Source of the DNA: Streptomyces sp. DH41
GTDB taxonomy: Bacteria; Actinomycetota; Actinomycetes; Streptomycetales; Streptomycetaceae
Direction: 5' to 3'
Assembly (NCBI RefSeq): GCF_029813785.1
Contig: NZ_JARVKY010000019.1
Span: 124,001-188,000 of the forward strand
DNA length: 64,000 nucleotides
Shown here: positions 34,679 to 42,934 of the stretch, one piece after another
Position numbering within the stretch: position 1 is the stretch's first letter
Layout: each line of letters begins with the position of its first letter
The notes under the pieces: model-generated
What the model saw: only the letters and a program-made list of their open reading frames with translations
Database searches by the model: none
What the model was told of the DNA's origin: nothing
Position numbers and translations under genes: made by a program

Positions 34679-35752
34679 ATGGGAGGCTCTGTTCATTGCG
34701 AGCCTGAAGTCGAGGAGAGTGAATCCTTGCGGTCCGACGCCAATATCGCGGGACCGATGACCGATCCGGTCCCCGGTCCCCGTACCGAGTCGATGGGGGC
34801 GGATGTTTCACGTGAAACACCGCCTCCGATGGACGACACTCCGATCGGTCGTGCTGCCCAACTGGCGGTGGATGCGCTGGGCCGCGCCGGTGAGGGACTG
34901 CCGCGGCCCGAGCAGACCAGGGTCATGGTGGTCGCCAACCAGAAGGGCGGTGTGGGCAAGACGACGACGACCGTCAACCTTGCCGCGTCGCTCGCCCTGC
35001 ACGGTGCCCGGGTCCTGGTCGTCGACCTCGACCCGCAGGGCAATGCCTCCACCGCGCTGGGTATCGACCACCACGCCGATGTCCCATCCATCTATGACGT
35101 GCTGGTCGAGAGCAGGCCGCTCTCAGAGGTGGTCCAGCCGGTCCCTGACGTCGAGGGCCTCTTCTGTGCACCCGCCACGATCGATCTCGCTGGTGCCGAG
35201 ATCGAGCTGGTCTCTCTGGTGGCCCGCGAGAGCCGGCTCGAGCGGGCGATCCAGGCGTACGAGCAGCCGCTGGACTACATCCTCATCGACTGCCCGCCCT
35301 CCCTCGGCCTGCTCACGGTCAACGCGCTCGTCGCGGGCCAGGAGGTGCTGATCCCGATCCAGTGCGAGTACTACGCGCTGGAAGGGCTGGGGCAGCTCCT
35401 GCGGAACGTCGATCTGGTGCGGGGGCATCTCAACCCCACGCTGCATGTGTCGACGATCCTGCTCACCATGTACGACGGCCGGACGCGGCTCGCGTCGCAG
35501 GTCGCGGACGAGGTGCGCAGTCACTTCGGTGACGAGGTGCTGCGGACGAGCATTCCGCGTTCGGTCCGTATCTCCGAGGCCCCGAGTTACGGGCAGACCG
35601 TTCTGACCTACGATCCAGGATCGAGTGGTGCTCTCTCCTATCTGGAGGCGGCACGCGAGATCGCGTTGAGGGGCGTGGGCGTCAGCTACGACGCGACGCA
35701 CGCCCACCTCGGCGCACAGAATGACCCGAACATGGTGGAGGGGATCCAGTGA
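34679..35752 (+). CDS. parA: Chromosome partitioning ATPase ParA
   Basis: 357 residues from ATG 34679. The frame is open back to 34505, inside the parS site, and other ATGs lie at 34610 and 34754; the ribosome sites are weak, so the start is uncertain. A disordered leader of about 80 residues is followed by the deviant Walker A KGGVGKTTT in VVANQKGGVGKTT. Then comes Walker A' DLDPQGNAST and DYILIDCPPSLGLLTVN. ParA moves ParB-parS complexes and in Streptomyces promotes segregation into spores and polar positioning of oriC. Ends 4 bases into parB (GTGA). Confidence 0.95.
   Translation: MGGSVHCEPEVEESESLRSDANIAGPMTDPVPGPRTESMGADVSRETPPPMDDTPIGRAAQLAVDALGRAGEGLPRPEQTRVMVVANQKGGVGKTTTTVNLAASLALHGARVLVVDLDPQGNASTALGIDHHADVPSIYDVLVESRPLSEVVQPVPDVEGLFCAPATIDLAGAEIELVSLVARESRLERAIQAYEQPLDYILIDCPPSLGLLTVNALVAGQEVLIPIQCEYYALEGLGQLLRNVDLVRGHLNPTLHVSTILLTMYDGRTRLASQVADEVRSHFGDEVLRTSIPRSVRISEAPSYGQTVLTYDPGSSGALSYLEAAREIALRGVGVSYDATHAHLGAQNDPNMVEGIQ
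34805..34818. promoter_or_regulatory. parS site inside parA coding sequence
   Basis: Perfect palindrome in the early parA coding region, encoding DVSRET in the disordered leader of the protein. Confidence 0.95.
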
Positions 35753-36861
35753 GTGAGCGACGGAGGGGGCTGGGCCGTGGTCTGGGCGCACTGATCCCCA
35801 ACGCTCCGACGGAGAAGTCGGTGGCCTCGGCGGCATTGGGGAACGCGGCTTCCGCCTCCCCGGGTCCGAGGCCGCTGCTGCCGAACGACCGCGGGGTGGC
35901 CGCGGCGAAGGTGGCCACGCTGCCTCCGGTTCCACGTGAAACGGAGGAGTCGGCGGCGACCAGTGCGGTATCGAGTGGTGTGGACACGCTCAGGTCGCCT
36001 GTGGGGGCGCACTTCGCGGAGGTCCCGCTCGACGCCATCACGCCGAACCCGAAGCAGCCGCGCAAGGACTTCGACGATGACGCGCTGGCTGAGCTCGTCA
36101 CCTCCATCAGGGAGGTGGGTCTCCTCCAGCCGGTCGTCGTCCGGCAGACGGGCCCCGGACGCTACGAGCTCATCATGGGTGAGCGTCGTTTCCGGGCTTG
36201 CCGAGAGCTGGAGATGGATGCCATCCCCGCGATCGTGCGGGCCACGGAGGACGAGAAGCTCCTTCTGGACGCGTTGCTGGAGAACCTGCACCGGGCCCAG
36301 CTGAACCCGCTGGAGGAGGCTTTCGCCTACGACCAGCTGCTGAAGGATTTCAGCTGCACACACGACCAGCTGGCGGACCGCATCGGGCGCTCCCGGCCTC
36401 AGGTCTCCAACACGCTGCGTCTGCTGAAGCTGTCTCCGAAGGTTCAGAACCGGGTGGCCGCCGGGGTGCTCTCCGCCGGGCACGCGCGGGCACTGCTCTC
36501 CGTGGAGGACTCTGAGGAGCAGGACCGGCTGGCTCACCGGATCGTGGCCGAGGGGCTTTCGGTGCGATCGGTCGAGGAGATCGTGACCCTGATGGGTTCC
36601 CGGCCGCAGAAGACGCAGCGGGGCAAGGGCCCACGAGCCGGTGCCCTGGTCTCGCCGGCGCTCTCGGACTTGGCGACGCGGCTCTCGGACCGCTTCGAGA
36701 CACGGGTGAAGGTCGATCTGGGGCAGAAGAAGGGCAAGATCACCGTGGAGTTCGCTTCCATGGAGGACCTTGAGCGGATCCTGGGAAGCCTCGCTCCCGG
36801 TGAAGGGCCCGTGCTGCAGAAGGGCCTCTTGGACGGTGAGGCCGAGGAGCTCGACTCCTGA
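35749..36861 (+). CDS. parB: Chromosome partitioning protein ParB
   Basis: 370 residues from GTG 35749. The N-terminal ParA-contacting region starts MSERRRGLGRGLGALIP, then the CTP-binding N-domain with GERRFRACRELEM, the helix-turn-helix CTHDQLADRIGRSRPQVSNT, and a C-terminal dimerisation part. It binds parS and spreads as CTP clamp. A parS-like sequence lies inside its own gene (35929). Confidence 0.97.
   Translation: MSERRRGLGRGLGALIPNAPTEKSVASAALGNAASASPGPRPLLPNDRGVAAAKVATLPPVPRETEESAATSAVSSGVDTLRSPVGAHFAEVPLDAITPNPKQPRKDFDDDALAELVTSIREVGLLQPVVVRQTGPGRYELIMGERRFRACRELEMDAIPAIVRATEDEKLLLDALLENLHRAQLNPLEEAFAYDQLLKDFSCTHDQLADRIGRSRPQVSNTLRLLKLSPKVQNRVAAGVLSAGHARALLSVEDSEEQDRLAHRIVAEGLSVRSVEEIVTLMGSRPQKTQRGKGPRAGALVSPALSDLATRLSDRFETRVKVDLGQKKGKITVEFASMEDLERILGSLAPGEGPVLQKGLLDGEAEELDS
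35929..35942. promoter_or_regulatory. Degenerate parS inside parB
   Basis: GTTCCACGTGAAAC, one mismatch from the palindrome, encoding PRET in the variable linker after the ParB N-terminus. Confidence 0.6.
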
Positions 36862-36903
36862 GGCTCGGGCAGGTGGATCACGGGCGTTGCTCCAGCTGCT
36901 GAC

Positions 36904-36946
36904 AGGGCGGGTCGTGTCCGGTGCGTACCGGAACACGGCCCGCCCT
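36904..36946 (+). terminator. parAB terminator
   Basis: A long hairpin: AGGGCGGG-CGTGT-CCGGT pairs with ACCGG-ACACG-CCCGCCCT with small bulges, followed by TTT. About 40 bases after the parB stop. Confidence 0.8.
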
Positions 36947-37048
36947 TTGCTTTGCGTCGGTGTCGGGGTCACCACATCGTGGATACGATGCGATCGGGAT
37001 GGCGCAGTCACCTGGCAGTACCTCTGGGACGAGAGGAAGGCAGGGGCC

Positions 37049-37306
37049 ATGCGAATGATGAGCCGTACCGGACTGGTGAGCGCGGGCTTGGGGCTGGGCG
37101 CGGTCGGTGGGTTCATCGGCAGCCTGCTCAGGGAACGGAGCGCTTTGACAGCCGCCCGCGACGCGGCGGGCGAAGGAAGCGAGGAACAGCCTTCATGGGG
37201 CGCCGGCTCGTACCGCTCACGCTGGACAACCTTCAGGACCTTCCCCAGCGCTGTCGCTCGTGCGTCTTCTGGGAGCTGGATCCCGTCAGCGGCGAAGCCG
37301 CGGTAA
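37049..37306 (+). CDS. Possible small membrane protein overlapping the GNAT gene
   Basis: 85 residues from ATG 37049 with AGGAAGG upstream. Starts MRMMSRTGLVSAGLGLGAVG, a Gly/Ala/Leu hydrophobic stretch with glycine-zipper-like spacing, then RERSALTAARDAAGEG. The last third overlaps the GNAT gene in another frame and looks non-coding there, so if real it may be longer than needed. Tentative. Confidence 0.35.
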   Translation: MRMMSRTGLVSAGLGLGAVGGFIGSLLRERSALTAARDAAGEGSEEQPSWGAGSYRSRWTTFRTFPSAVARASSGSWIPSAAKPR

Positions 37307-37812
37307 AGGCGGGCACATCGGCCCTGGAGAAGGAGTCCTGGATTTCCGCCGTCCTCCTGGACTGGGGATCATGCGGCCGGGTGGTCTACGTCGATGAGGT
37401 GCCGGTGGGCTTTGTCCTCTACGCGCCTCCCGCGTATGTACCGCGCTCGGCGGCGTTTCCCACCAGTCCTGTCTCGCCCGATGCGGTGCAGTTGATGACC
37501 GCCTTCGTGGTGCCGGGCTACCAGGGGCAGGGGCTGGGCCGGGTGATGGTCCAGACGGTAGCCAAGGATCTTTTGCGCCGGGGCTTCAAGGCGATCGAGG
37601 CGTTCGGTGACGCCCGCTGGAAGGAGCCCGCCTGTGTACTGCCGGCAGAGCACCTGCTGGCAGTGGGCTTCAAGACGGTCCGCCCTCATCCCAGCCATCC
37701 GCGGCTGCGGCTGGATCTTCGCTCGACGCTGTCCTGGAAGGAAGACGTGGAGATGGCGCTGGACCGCTTGCTCGGGGCCGTCCAGAAGGAACCGGCGCTG
37801 CGACCGCTGTAG
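37195..37812 (+). CDS. GNAT family N-acetyltransferase
   Basis: 205 residues from ATG 37195 with GAGGAA upstream. It starts MGRRLVPLTLDNL; the acetyl-CoA site is MTAFVVPGYQGQGLGRVMV, with the (R/Q)xxGxG pattern as QGQGLG. Conserved EAFGDARWKEPACVLPA and FKTVRPHPSHPRLRL. Adjacent to parB in this genus; substrate unknown. Confidence 0.85.
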   Translation: MGRRLVPLTLDNLQDLPQRCRSCVFWELDPVSGEAAVKAGTSALEKESWISAVLLDWGSCGRVVYVDEVPVGFVLYAPPAYVPRSAAFPTSPVSPDAVQLMTAFVVPGYQGQGLGRVMVQTVAKDLLRRGFKAIEAFGDARWKEPACVLPAEHLLAVGFKTVRPHPSHPRLRLDLRSTLSWKEDVEMALDRLLGAVQKEPALRPL

Positions 37813-37846
37813 CAGCGCGCCGGTGCGCAGGAGGTCCGGTGAAAAG

Positions 37847-37880
37847 CGAATGGGCCGACCCGTCCGGGTCGGCCCATTCG
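37847..37880. terminator. Bidirectional terminator between GNAT gene and trxA
   Basis: Perfect 15-bp arms 37847-37861 and 37866-37880 with a 4-base loop in the convergent gap. A degenerate parS begins two bases later. Confidence 0.92.
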
Positions 37881-37881
37881 T

Positions 37882-37895
37882 GTTTCACGCGAAAC
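37882..37895. promoter_or_regulatory. Degenerate parS at trxA end
   Basis: GTTTCACGCGAAAC, one mismatch from the perfect palindrome, sitting between the terminator and the trxA stop codon. Confidence 0.65.
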
Positions 37896-37896
37896 G

Positions 37897-38229
37897 TCAG
37901 TCGGCGATGAAGTCCTCGAGGTCGCGAACGATCGCGGCCTTCGGCTTGGCACCGACGATGGTCTTGGCGACCTCGCCACCCTGGTAGACGTTCAGGGTCG
38001 GGATGGACATGACGCCGTACTTGGCGGCCGTACCCGGGTTCTCGTCGATGTTCAGCTTGACGATCTCGATCTTGTCGCCGTACTCGGCGGCGATGGCCTC
38101 GAGGGACGGCGCGATCTGGCGGCACGGACCGCACCAGGCGGCCCAGAAGTCCACCAGGACGGGCTTGTCGTTCTTGAGGACGTCCTGCTCGAAGGAGTCG
38201 TCGGTCACATGCTTCAGGGTGCCGGCCAC
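37897..38229 (-). CDS. trxA: Thioredoxin
   Basis: 110 residues. Active site WAAWCGPCRQIAPSLEAIA, cis-Pro in YGVMSIPTLNVYQGGE. It reduces protein disulfides in the cytoplasm using electrons from TrxB, which lies just upstream on the same strand (41-base gap). Shares the SigR-type promoter at 39312-39337. Confidence 0.97.
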   Translation of the reverse strand: MAGTLKHVTDDSFEQDVLKNDKPVLVDFWAAWCGPCRQIAPSLEAIAAEYGDKIEIVKLNIDENPGTAAKYGVMSIPTLNVYQGGEVAKTIVGAKPKAAIVRDLEDFIAD

Positions 38230-38270
38230 GGCGGGCTCCTTAAGTGGTTGGTGCGTGGGGCGAACGGGGG

Positions 38271-39239
38271 TCAGACAGTGGTCTTCTCGGGCTCGGCCTT
38301 GTCCTCGTCGGTGAGCGCGGCGAGGAAGCGCTCGGCGTCGAGCGCGGCGGAGCAGCCGGTGCCGGCGGCGGTGATCGCCTGGCGGTACGTGTGGTCGACC
38401 ACGTCACCGGCGCCGAAGACACCGGTCACGTTGGTGTGGGTCGACGGGGCTTCGACCTTCAGGTAGCCCTCCGGGTCCAGGTCGAGCTGGCCCTTGAAGA
38501 GCTCGGTGCGCGGGTCATGGCCGATCGCGATGAAGAGGCCGGTCACCGCCAGGTCGGAGAGCTCTCCGGTCTTGACGTTGCGCAGCTTCAGGCCCGACAG
38601 CTTCTGGTCACCCTGGACCTCGGCGACCTCGCTGTCCCAGACGAACGAGATCTTGGGGTCGCCGAAGGCGCGCTCCTGCATCGCCTTGGAGGCGCGCAGG
38701 GTGTCGCGGCGGTGGACGATCGTCACGGACTTGGCGAAGCGGGAGAGGAACGTGGCCTCCTCCATCGCGGTGTCACCGCCGCCGATCACGGCGATGTCCT
38801 GGTCCTTGAAGAAGAAGCCGTCGCAGGTGGCGCACCAGGAGACGCCGCGGCCGGAGAGGGCGTCCTCGTTCGGCAGGCCGAGCTTGCGGTGCTGGGAACC
38901 GGTGGTGATGATGACGGCCTTGGCTCGGTGGACCGTACCCGCGGTGTCGGTGACGGTCTTGATCTCACCGGTCAGGTCGACGGCGACGACATCGTCCGGG
39001 ATCAGCTCGGCGCCGAAGCGCTCCGCCTGGGCCCGCATGTTGTCCATGAGCTCGGGGCCCATGATGCCGTCCTGGAAGCCCGGGAAGTTCTCCACCTCGG
39101 TGGTGTTCATCAGCGCACCACCCGCGGTGACGGCGCCCTCGAACACCAGCGGCTTCAGCGACGCGCGCGCGGTGTAGAGCGCCGCCGTGTAGCCGGCGGG
39201 CCCGGAGCCGATGATGATCACGTTTCGGACGTCGCTCAC
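38271..39239 (-). CDS. trxB: Thioredoxin reductase
   Basis: 322 residues from GTG 39239. FAD motif GSGPAGYTAALYTAR, redox-active CATCDG, NADPH motif GGGDTAMEEA and C-terminal GDVVDHTYRQAITAAGTG. It passes electrons from NADPH to TrxA. The upstream region contains a perfect SigR-type promoter, so oxidative thiol stress should induce trxBA. Confidence 0.98.
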   Translation of the reverse strand: MSDVRNVIIIGSGPAGYTAALYTARASLKPLVFEGAVTAGGALMNTTEVENFPGFQDGIMGPELMDNMRAQAERFGAELIPDDVVAVDLTGEIKTVTDTAGTVHRAKAVIITTGSQHRKLGLPNEDALSGRGVSWCATCDGFFFKDQDIAVIGGGDTAMEEATFLSRFAKSVTIVHRRDTLRASKAMQERAFGDPKISFVWDSEVAEVQGDQKLSGLKLRNVKTGELSDLAVTGLFIAIGHDPRTELFKGQLDLDPEGYLKVEAPSTHTNVTGVFGAGDVVDHTYRQAITAAGTGCSAALDAERFLAALTDEDKAEPEKTTV

Positions 39240-39311
39240 GGCTTCATTCCTCGTCTCTGGACTGCGTCTTCAGGGCCGGGTGGAGCTTCTGTCGGAGCTC
39301 TCACCCCACCC

Positions 39312-39337
39312 AACGGATCCTACGGGGCGCGCATTCC
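39312..39337 (-). promoter_or_regulatory. SigR-type promoter of trxBA
   Basis: On the minus strand, GGAAT (39337-39333), exactly 18 bases, then GTT (39314-39312). This is the exact GGAAT-N18-GTT consensus for sigma-R of Streptomyces and lies 72 bases before the trxB start. trxBA is a known SigR target in S. coelicolor. Confidence 0.9.
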
Positions 39338-39401
39338 CGCTGTGCCCGGGCACACGGAGCCGAAGGTCCGGGCATAGGGGAAGAGGAGTGGGTCTCCGTG
39401 C

Positions 39402-40322
39402 TCAGGAACGCGCGTAGGAGTTCTTGAGAAGGATCTCGGCCTTGCTGACAGCAGGCTGTTCCACACACGTCGACTCGACGATGTACGCGGTGACACGGCT
39501 GTCGTTGGAGGCGTCGGGCAGTACGACGAGTAGGGCTTCCTTGCCCTTGTAGACGCCTTCCTTCGTGGCGAGCGCCGCGTCGTCGCGGCCGATGCCCTTC
39601 TGGACGCACTCAGGAACCGTCGGCTGTTTGAAGACGCGGTTGTCACCACCGGTTTCGGACTCCATGCCGAAGCTGCGCGGTGTACGCGGCCCGTTCTGAG
39701 CGTCCTGCTCCGTGGCGATGAGATCGGTGACCTGTTGCTTCAGCTCTCCCTCGGAGAAGGTGTCCGCGAGCGCGGTCTGCTGTCCGTGAGTGGTGTCGTC
39801 GGCCGGGTTGCCCCCGGTGAGGGAGGTGACGATCACGGTGCCGAGTCCGAGGGCGGCAGCGGCGGCCACGGTGCCGAGGACAGCGATCCTGCGTCGCCCG
39901 CTTCGCCTGTGATCCTTGCGGCCCGGGCCGGTGGACGAAGAGCGGGCATGCCCGGCGGGCCGGCCCGCCGATCCCGATGTTTCACGTGAAACACGCGCGT
40001 CGTCAGTCGCGTCGGCGGCGGGCACCGCAGTGACAGGCGCGGGCTTCGAGATGTCCGGCGTCTTGGCCCTCGGCAGGGACTCGGCCGCCAGGGCGGCGTC
40101 GATCCGGGCGGCCACGTCGTCGGGCATCCGCGTCGGTCCCGGCAGCGTGCCGAGCAGTCCCTGGATCTCCTCCAGTGACGCGTAGACGTCCGCGCAGAGC
40201 TCGCAGGTCTCCAGGTGCCGCCGTAGATCCGTGGTCCGTGAGGGCGGGAGCAGGCCTTCGGCGAGGTCGGAGATTTCCGCGACGTCAGGGTGCCCGGTCA
40301 TGTCTGTCGTCGACGACGTCAC
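39402..40322 (-). CDS. Zinc-finger-type anti-sigma factor for SigM
   Basis: 306 residues from GTG 40322, with GGAGG nine bases upstream. The GTG shares bases with the sigM TGA (GTGA), indicating coupled translation; the later ATG at 40301 has no ribosome site. The cytoplasmic N-terminus has HLETCELC (H36, C40, C43), the ZAS anti-sigma signature. A Ser/Pro/Arg-rich linker, one membrane helix (IAVLGTVAAAAALGLGTVI) and an external domain follow. It should hold SigM inactive until a signal releases it. A parS site lies within the linker coding region. Confidence 0.9.
   Translation of the reverse strand: MTSSTTDMTGHPDVAEISDLAEGLLPPSRTTDLRRHLETCELCADVYASLEEIQGLLGTLPGPTRMPDDVAARIDAALAAESLPRAKTPDISKPAPVTAVPAADATDDARVSRETSGSAGRPAGHARSSSTGPGRKDHRRSGRRRIAVLGTVAAAAALGLGTVIVTSLTGGNPADDTTHGQQTALADTFSEGELKQQVTDLIATEQDAQNGPRTPRSFGMESETGGDNRVFKQPTVPECVQKGIGRDDAALATKEGVYKGKEALLVVLPDASNDSRVTAYIVESTCVEQPAVSKAEILLKNSYARS
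39979..39992. promoter_or_regulatory. parS site inside anti-sigma gene
   Basis: Perfect palindrome within coding sequence for the linker; read on the gene's strand it gives RVSRETS. Confidence 0.95.
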
Positions 40323-41044
40323 GCTCGTCCACCTCCGCCCTTCACTGCGGCTGAATCGCTCGGCCCCGCATCCGACGGTCCCGCACGATGCGGTCCCGCT
40401 GCGGGTGGGACGGATGCCCCCTGCGTCCGGTTCCGTTCCGCGTCCGGCTTCCCGTTCTCGCCGCTGCCCTCCGGGCGCAGGTGGGTGAGCAACGGCAGGA
40501 GTCTGGCTCTGCCACGGGCGCACCTGCTCTTGATCGTGCCGGTCGGTACATCGAGGATGCGGGCGGCCTCCGCGACGGGATAGCCCTGCATGTCCACCAG
40601 GACTAGAGCAGCCCGCTGATCGGTCGGCAGGGTGCCCAGGGCCTCCAGTAGCTGACGATGCAGGTCGTTGCGCTCGGCAGGGGCCGAGGCCGACTCGTGC
40701 GGCTCCAGGAGCTGCTCCAGGCGCTCGGTGTCGTCGACGGGAGCGGTCTTCCGGGAGGCGGCCTTGCGGGCGCGGTCCAGGCAGGCGTTCACCGTGATGC
40801 GGTGCAGCCATGTAGTGACGGCTGCCTGCCCGCGGAAGGTGTGGGCGGCCCGGTAGGCGGAGACGAGCGCGTCCTGAACGGCGTCAGCGGCCTCCTCGCG
40901 GTCCCCCAGCGTCCGAAGGGCCACGGCCCAGAGCCGGTCGCGGTGACGGCGTACGAGTTCGCCGAAGGCTTCGGGGTCGCCCTCGACGTGCCGGGCGAGG
41001 AGGTCCTGATCGCTGATGCCGCTGTATGCGCTGTCACCCGCCAT
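40319..41044 (-). CDS. sigM: ECF sigma factor SigM
   Basis: 241 residues. Region 2 is DLLARHVEGDPEAFGELVRRH to AADAVQDALVSAYRAAHTF with TTWLHRITVNACLD; region 4 is LGTLPTDQRAALVLVDMQ, EAARILDVPTGTIKSRCARGR. A Pro/Gly/Ala-rich tail follows. Gene order (murJ - sigM - anti-sigma - trxB - trxA) matches the sigM locus of mycobacteria. Probably controls wall or envelope genes. Confidence 0.93.
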   Translation of the reverse strand: MAGDSAYSGISDQDLLARHVEGDPEAFGELVRRHRDRLWAVALRTLGDREEAADAVQDALVSAYRAAHTFRGQAAVTTWLHRITVNACLDRARKAASRKTAPVDDTERLEQLLEPHESASAPAERNDLHRQLLEALGTLPTDQRAALVLVDMQGYPVAEAARILDVPTGTIKSRCARGRARLLPLLTHLRPEGSGENGKPDAERNRTQGASVPPAAGPHRAGPSDAGPSDSAAVKGGGGRA

Positions 41045-41075
41045 GGGCCTCCTCCCCCTCTTCCCCGGCGGGCTC

Positions 41076-42794
41076 TCAGCCCTTGAACGTCACGTCGGTG
41101 ACTGCCTGCTTGTACCCGGCTCCGCTGTAACCGTCGGCGGGAGCACTCGGTACGGCGGTGATCCACAGCAGGACGTACCGGGTCTTGGGTGGCTTCGACG
41201 CTTTCACCGTGAGCGAGGTGCCACTGGTGGTGGCGGTCGCGATCTCCTTCATCCCGTCGATACCGGTCGAGGGCGACAGGGAGTCGGTGGCGTAGAGGTG
41301 CACCGTCGTGTGATCACCCGCGTATCGGAGACCTATCGACGCTGTCGAGAGTTCCTGGGACGAGCCGAGGTCGTAGACGATGCCGACGCCCGGCTTGTAC
41401 GGCGCGAGCGTCGGCCCGTCGACGTACCTGTTCGTACGCCAGTAGGTGGAAGGGTCGCCGTCGTAGGTCTTGGCCACGTCCCCGGGTGCCTGGGCGCTGC
41501 CCTCGGCGACGTACTCCTGGGAGTCCTGGACGCTGATCGGCTTGACGGGCCTGGGCTGCTCGTCGTTCTTGTCGTTGCCGTCAGTCGTCTGCGTCTGGTT
41601 CTGGTCGTCCGCCTTGCCGCCCCGTTCCATGATGGCGTCCGCGAGCTGCCAGCTGCCCAGGCCGAGCGCGGCGATCAGCAGAGCGGAGACGCCCCACTTG
41701 AGCGCCTTGCCGGTACGGCTCTGCAGCGGGGGCGGCGGGGTCGGCACCGGCTGGGTGGCACCGGGGCGCGGCGTGGGACGGCCGTAGGCGCCCTGTTGGT
41801 AGGCCGTGCGCTGGTAGGCGGGCGGGGCCGTGTAGGAAGGCTCCGGCGGGCGGATGCGGGGCATCTCGCCGATGGCCTTCACCAGTTCCTCCGGCGTGGT
41901 GCACGGGGACTCGTGGCGCGAGGCGGTGGCGCCGTCGTTGGCGAGCGCCCGCATGGCGAGCTCGGACAGGCCGCGGTGGACGCCCGCGCGCACCTGGTCC
42001 GGTGGGATCAGCCCGATGTCCTTGGGCAGGCCGGCCAGGCCGTGGGCGTCGCTCTCGTACGGCCAGCGCTGGGTGAGAGTGGCGTACAGCAGGGCACCGA
42101 TGGCCTCGGTGTCGGCGCGCTGAGGAGTGTCGGAACCAATGCCGCGGAGCGCGGCGTTGACGGCGAGTCCACGGATCCTCCACTGGCCCGTCGACGTGCG
42201 CAGCACGGCGGTGGGGCTCAGGCGCAGGTGGGCGAGGCCCTCGCGATGCGCTGCCGCCATGGCGGAGGCGATCTGACTGACCATCTGGTAGGCGTCGTAC
42301 ACCTCCAGCGGGCCGGAGGCGAGCAGCGCGGTCAGCTCGGTGGCGTCGGGGAGCCACTCGTGCACGACGTAGACGATGTCGTTGTCCTCGACGGCGTCGA
42401 GGACCTGGACGAAGCGGGGATCGCCGAGCAGTGCGGAGGAGCGTGCCGCTGCCAGCACGGAGCGGGCTCGGGCGTGGTCCGAGGGGAGGATGTGGACCCC
42501 GACGGCGCGGCGGAGCTTCTCGTCCACGGCCCGCCAGCTGCTGAAGCCGTCCAGACGGGTGACGCACTCCTCGAGGCGGTAGCGTCTGGCGAGCTTGTGC
42601 CCGCTGTGCAGTTCGGGAGGCGAGGCCTTGCCGGAATCCTCGCTCGTGGGGCTCCCCTGTGCCTCGTCGCTGTCCGTGTCCCGCTCCCGGTTGTTGGCCA
42701 CCCCGTCGGCCGTGGACTGGTCCGCCTGGGCGGTCAGCGGCTCGTCGCCGCTGTTGTCTGCCACGTCGACGGCAGCTGTGCTCCGTTCTGCCAC
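41076..42794 (-). CDS. Pseudokinase partner of MurJ with discoidin-like C-terminus
   Basis: 572 residues from GTG 42794. A kinase-fold domain (about 65-310) lacks key residues: HREGLAHLRLSPTAVL replaces HRDLKPxN, there is no DFG (RIRGLAV instead), and the VAIK lysine is missing (AVGVHIL). A Pro/Gln/Tyr-rich linker, one membrane helix (WGVSALLIAALGLGSWQLA) and an external F5/8C (discoidin)-like domain (GDVAKTYDGDPSTYWRTNR) follow. In mycobacteria the equivalent kinase-like domain is fused to MviN and binds FhaA; here it is a separate gene directly after murJ. Confidence 0.88.
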   Translation of the reverse strand: MAERSTAAVDVADNSGDEPLTAQADQSTADGVANNRERDTDSDEAQGSPTSEDSGKASPPELHSGHKLARRYRLEECVTRLDGFSSWRAVDEKLRRAVGVHILPSDHARARSVLAAARSSALLGDPRFVQVLDAVEDNDIVYVVHEWLPDATELTALLASGPLEVYDAYQMVSQIASAMAAAHREGLAHLRLSPTAVLRTSTGQWRIRGLAVNAALRGIGSDTPQRADTEAIGALLYATLTQRWPYESDAHGLAGLPKDIGLIPPDQVRAGVHRGLSELAMRALANDGATASRHESPCTTPEELVKAIGEMPRIRPPEPSYTAPPAYQRTAYQQGAYGRPTPRPGATQPVPTPPPPLQSRTGKALKWGVSALLIAALGLGSWQLADAIMERGGKADDQNQTQTTDGNDKNDEQPRPVKPISVQDSQEYVAEGSAQAPGDVAKTYDGDPSTYWRTNRYVDGPTLAPYKPGVGIVYDLGSSQELSTASIGLRYAGDHTTVHLYATDSLSPSTGIDGMKEIATATTSGTSLTVKASKPPKTRYVLLWITAVPSAPADGYSGAGYKQAVTDVTFKG

Positions 42795-42934
42795 CGTCGT
42801 TCCTGCCTCCCCAATCAATGCGCGCCGACCGGCTCTCGATGCGCGCGGTCCGACGCCGAACCCAATTGTGCCCACAGTCCGCCGCTATGCACGACACACA
42901 GTGGCAGACGATGGTTGTGCGCCTACCCCCGGTC

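Noticed and set aside
40302..40322. Anti-sigma start at ATG 40301
   Set aside because: It lacks a ribosome site; GTG 40322 has GGAGG and overlaps the sigM stop.
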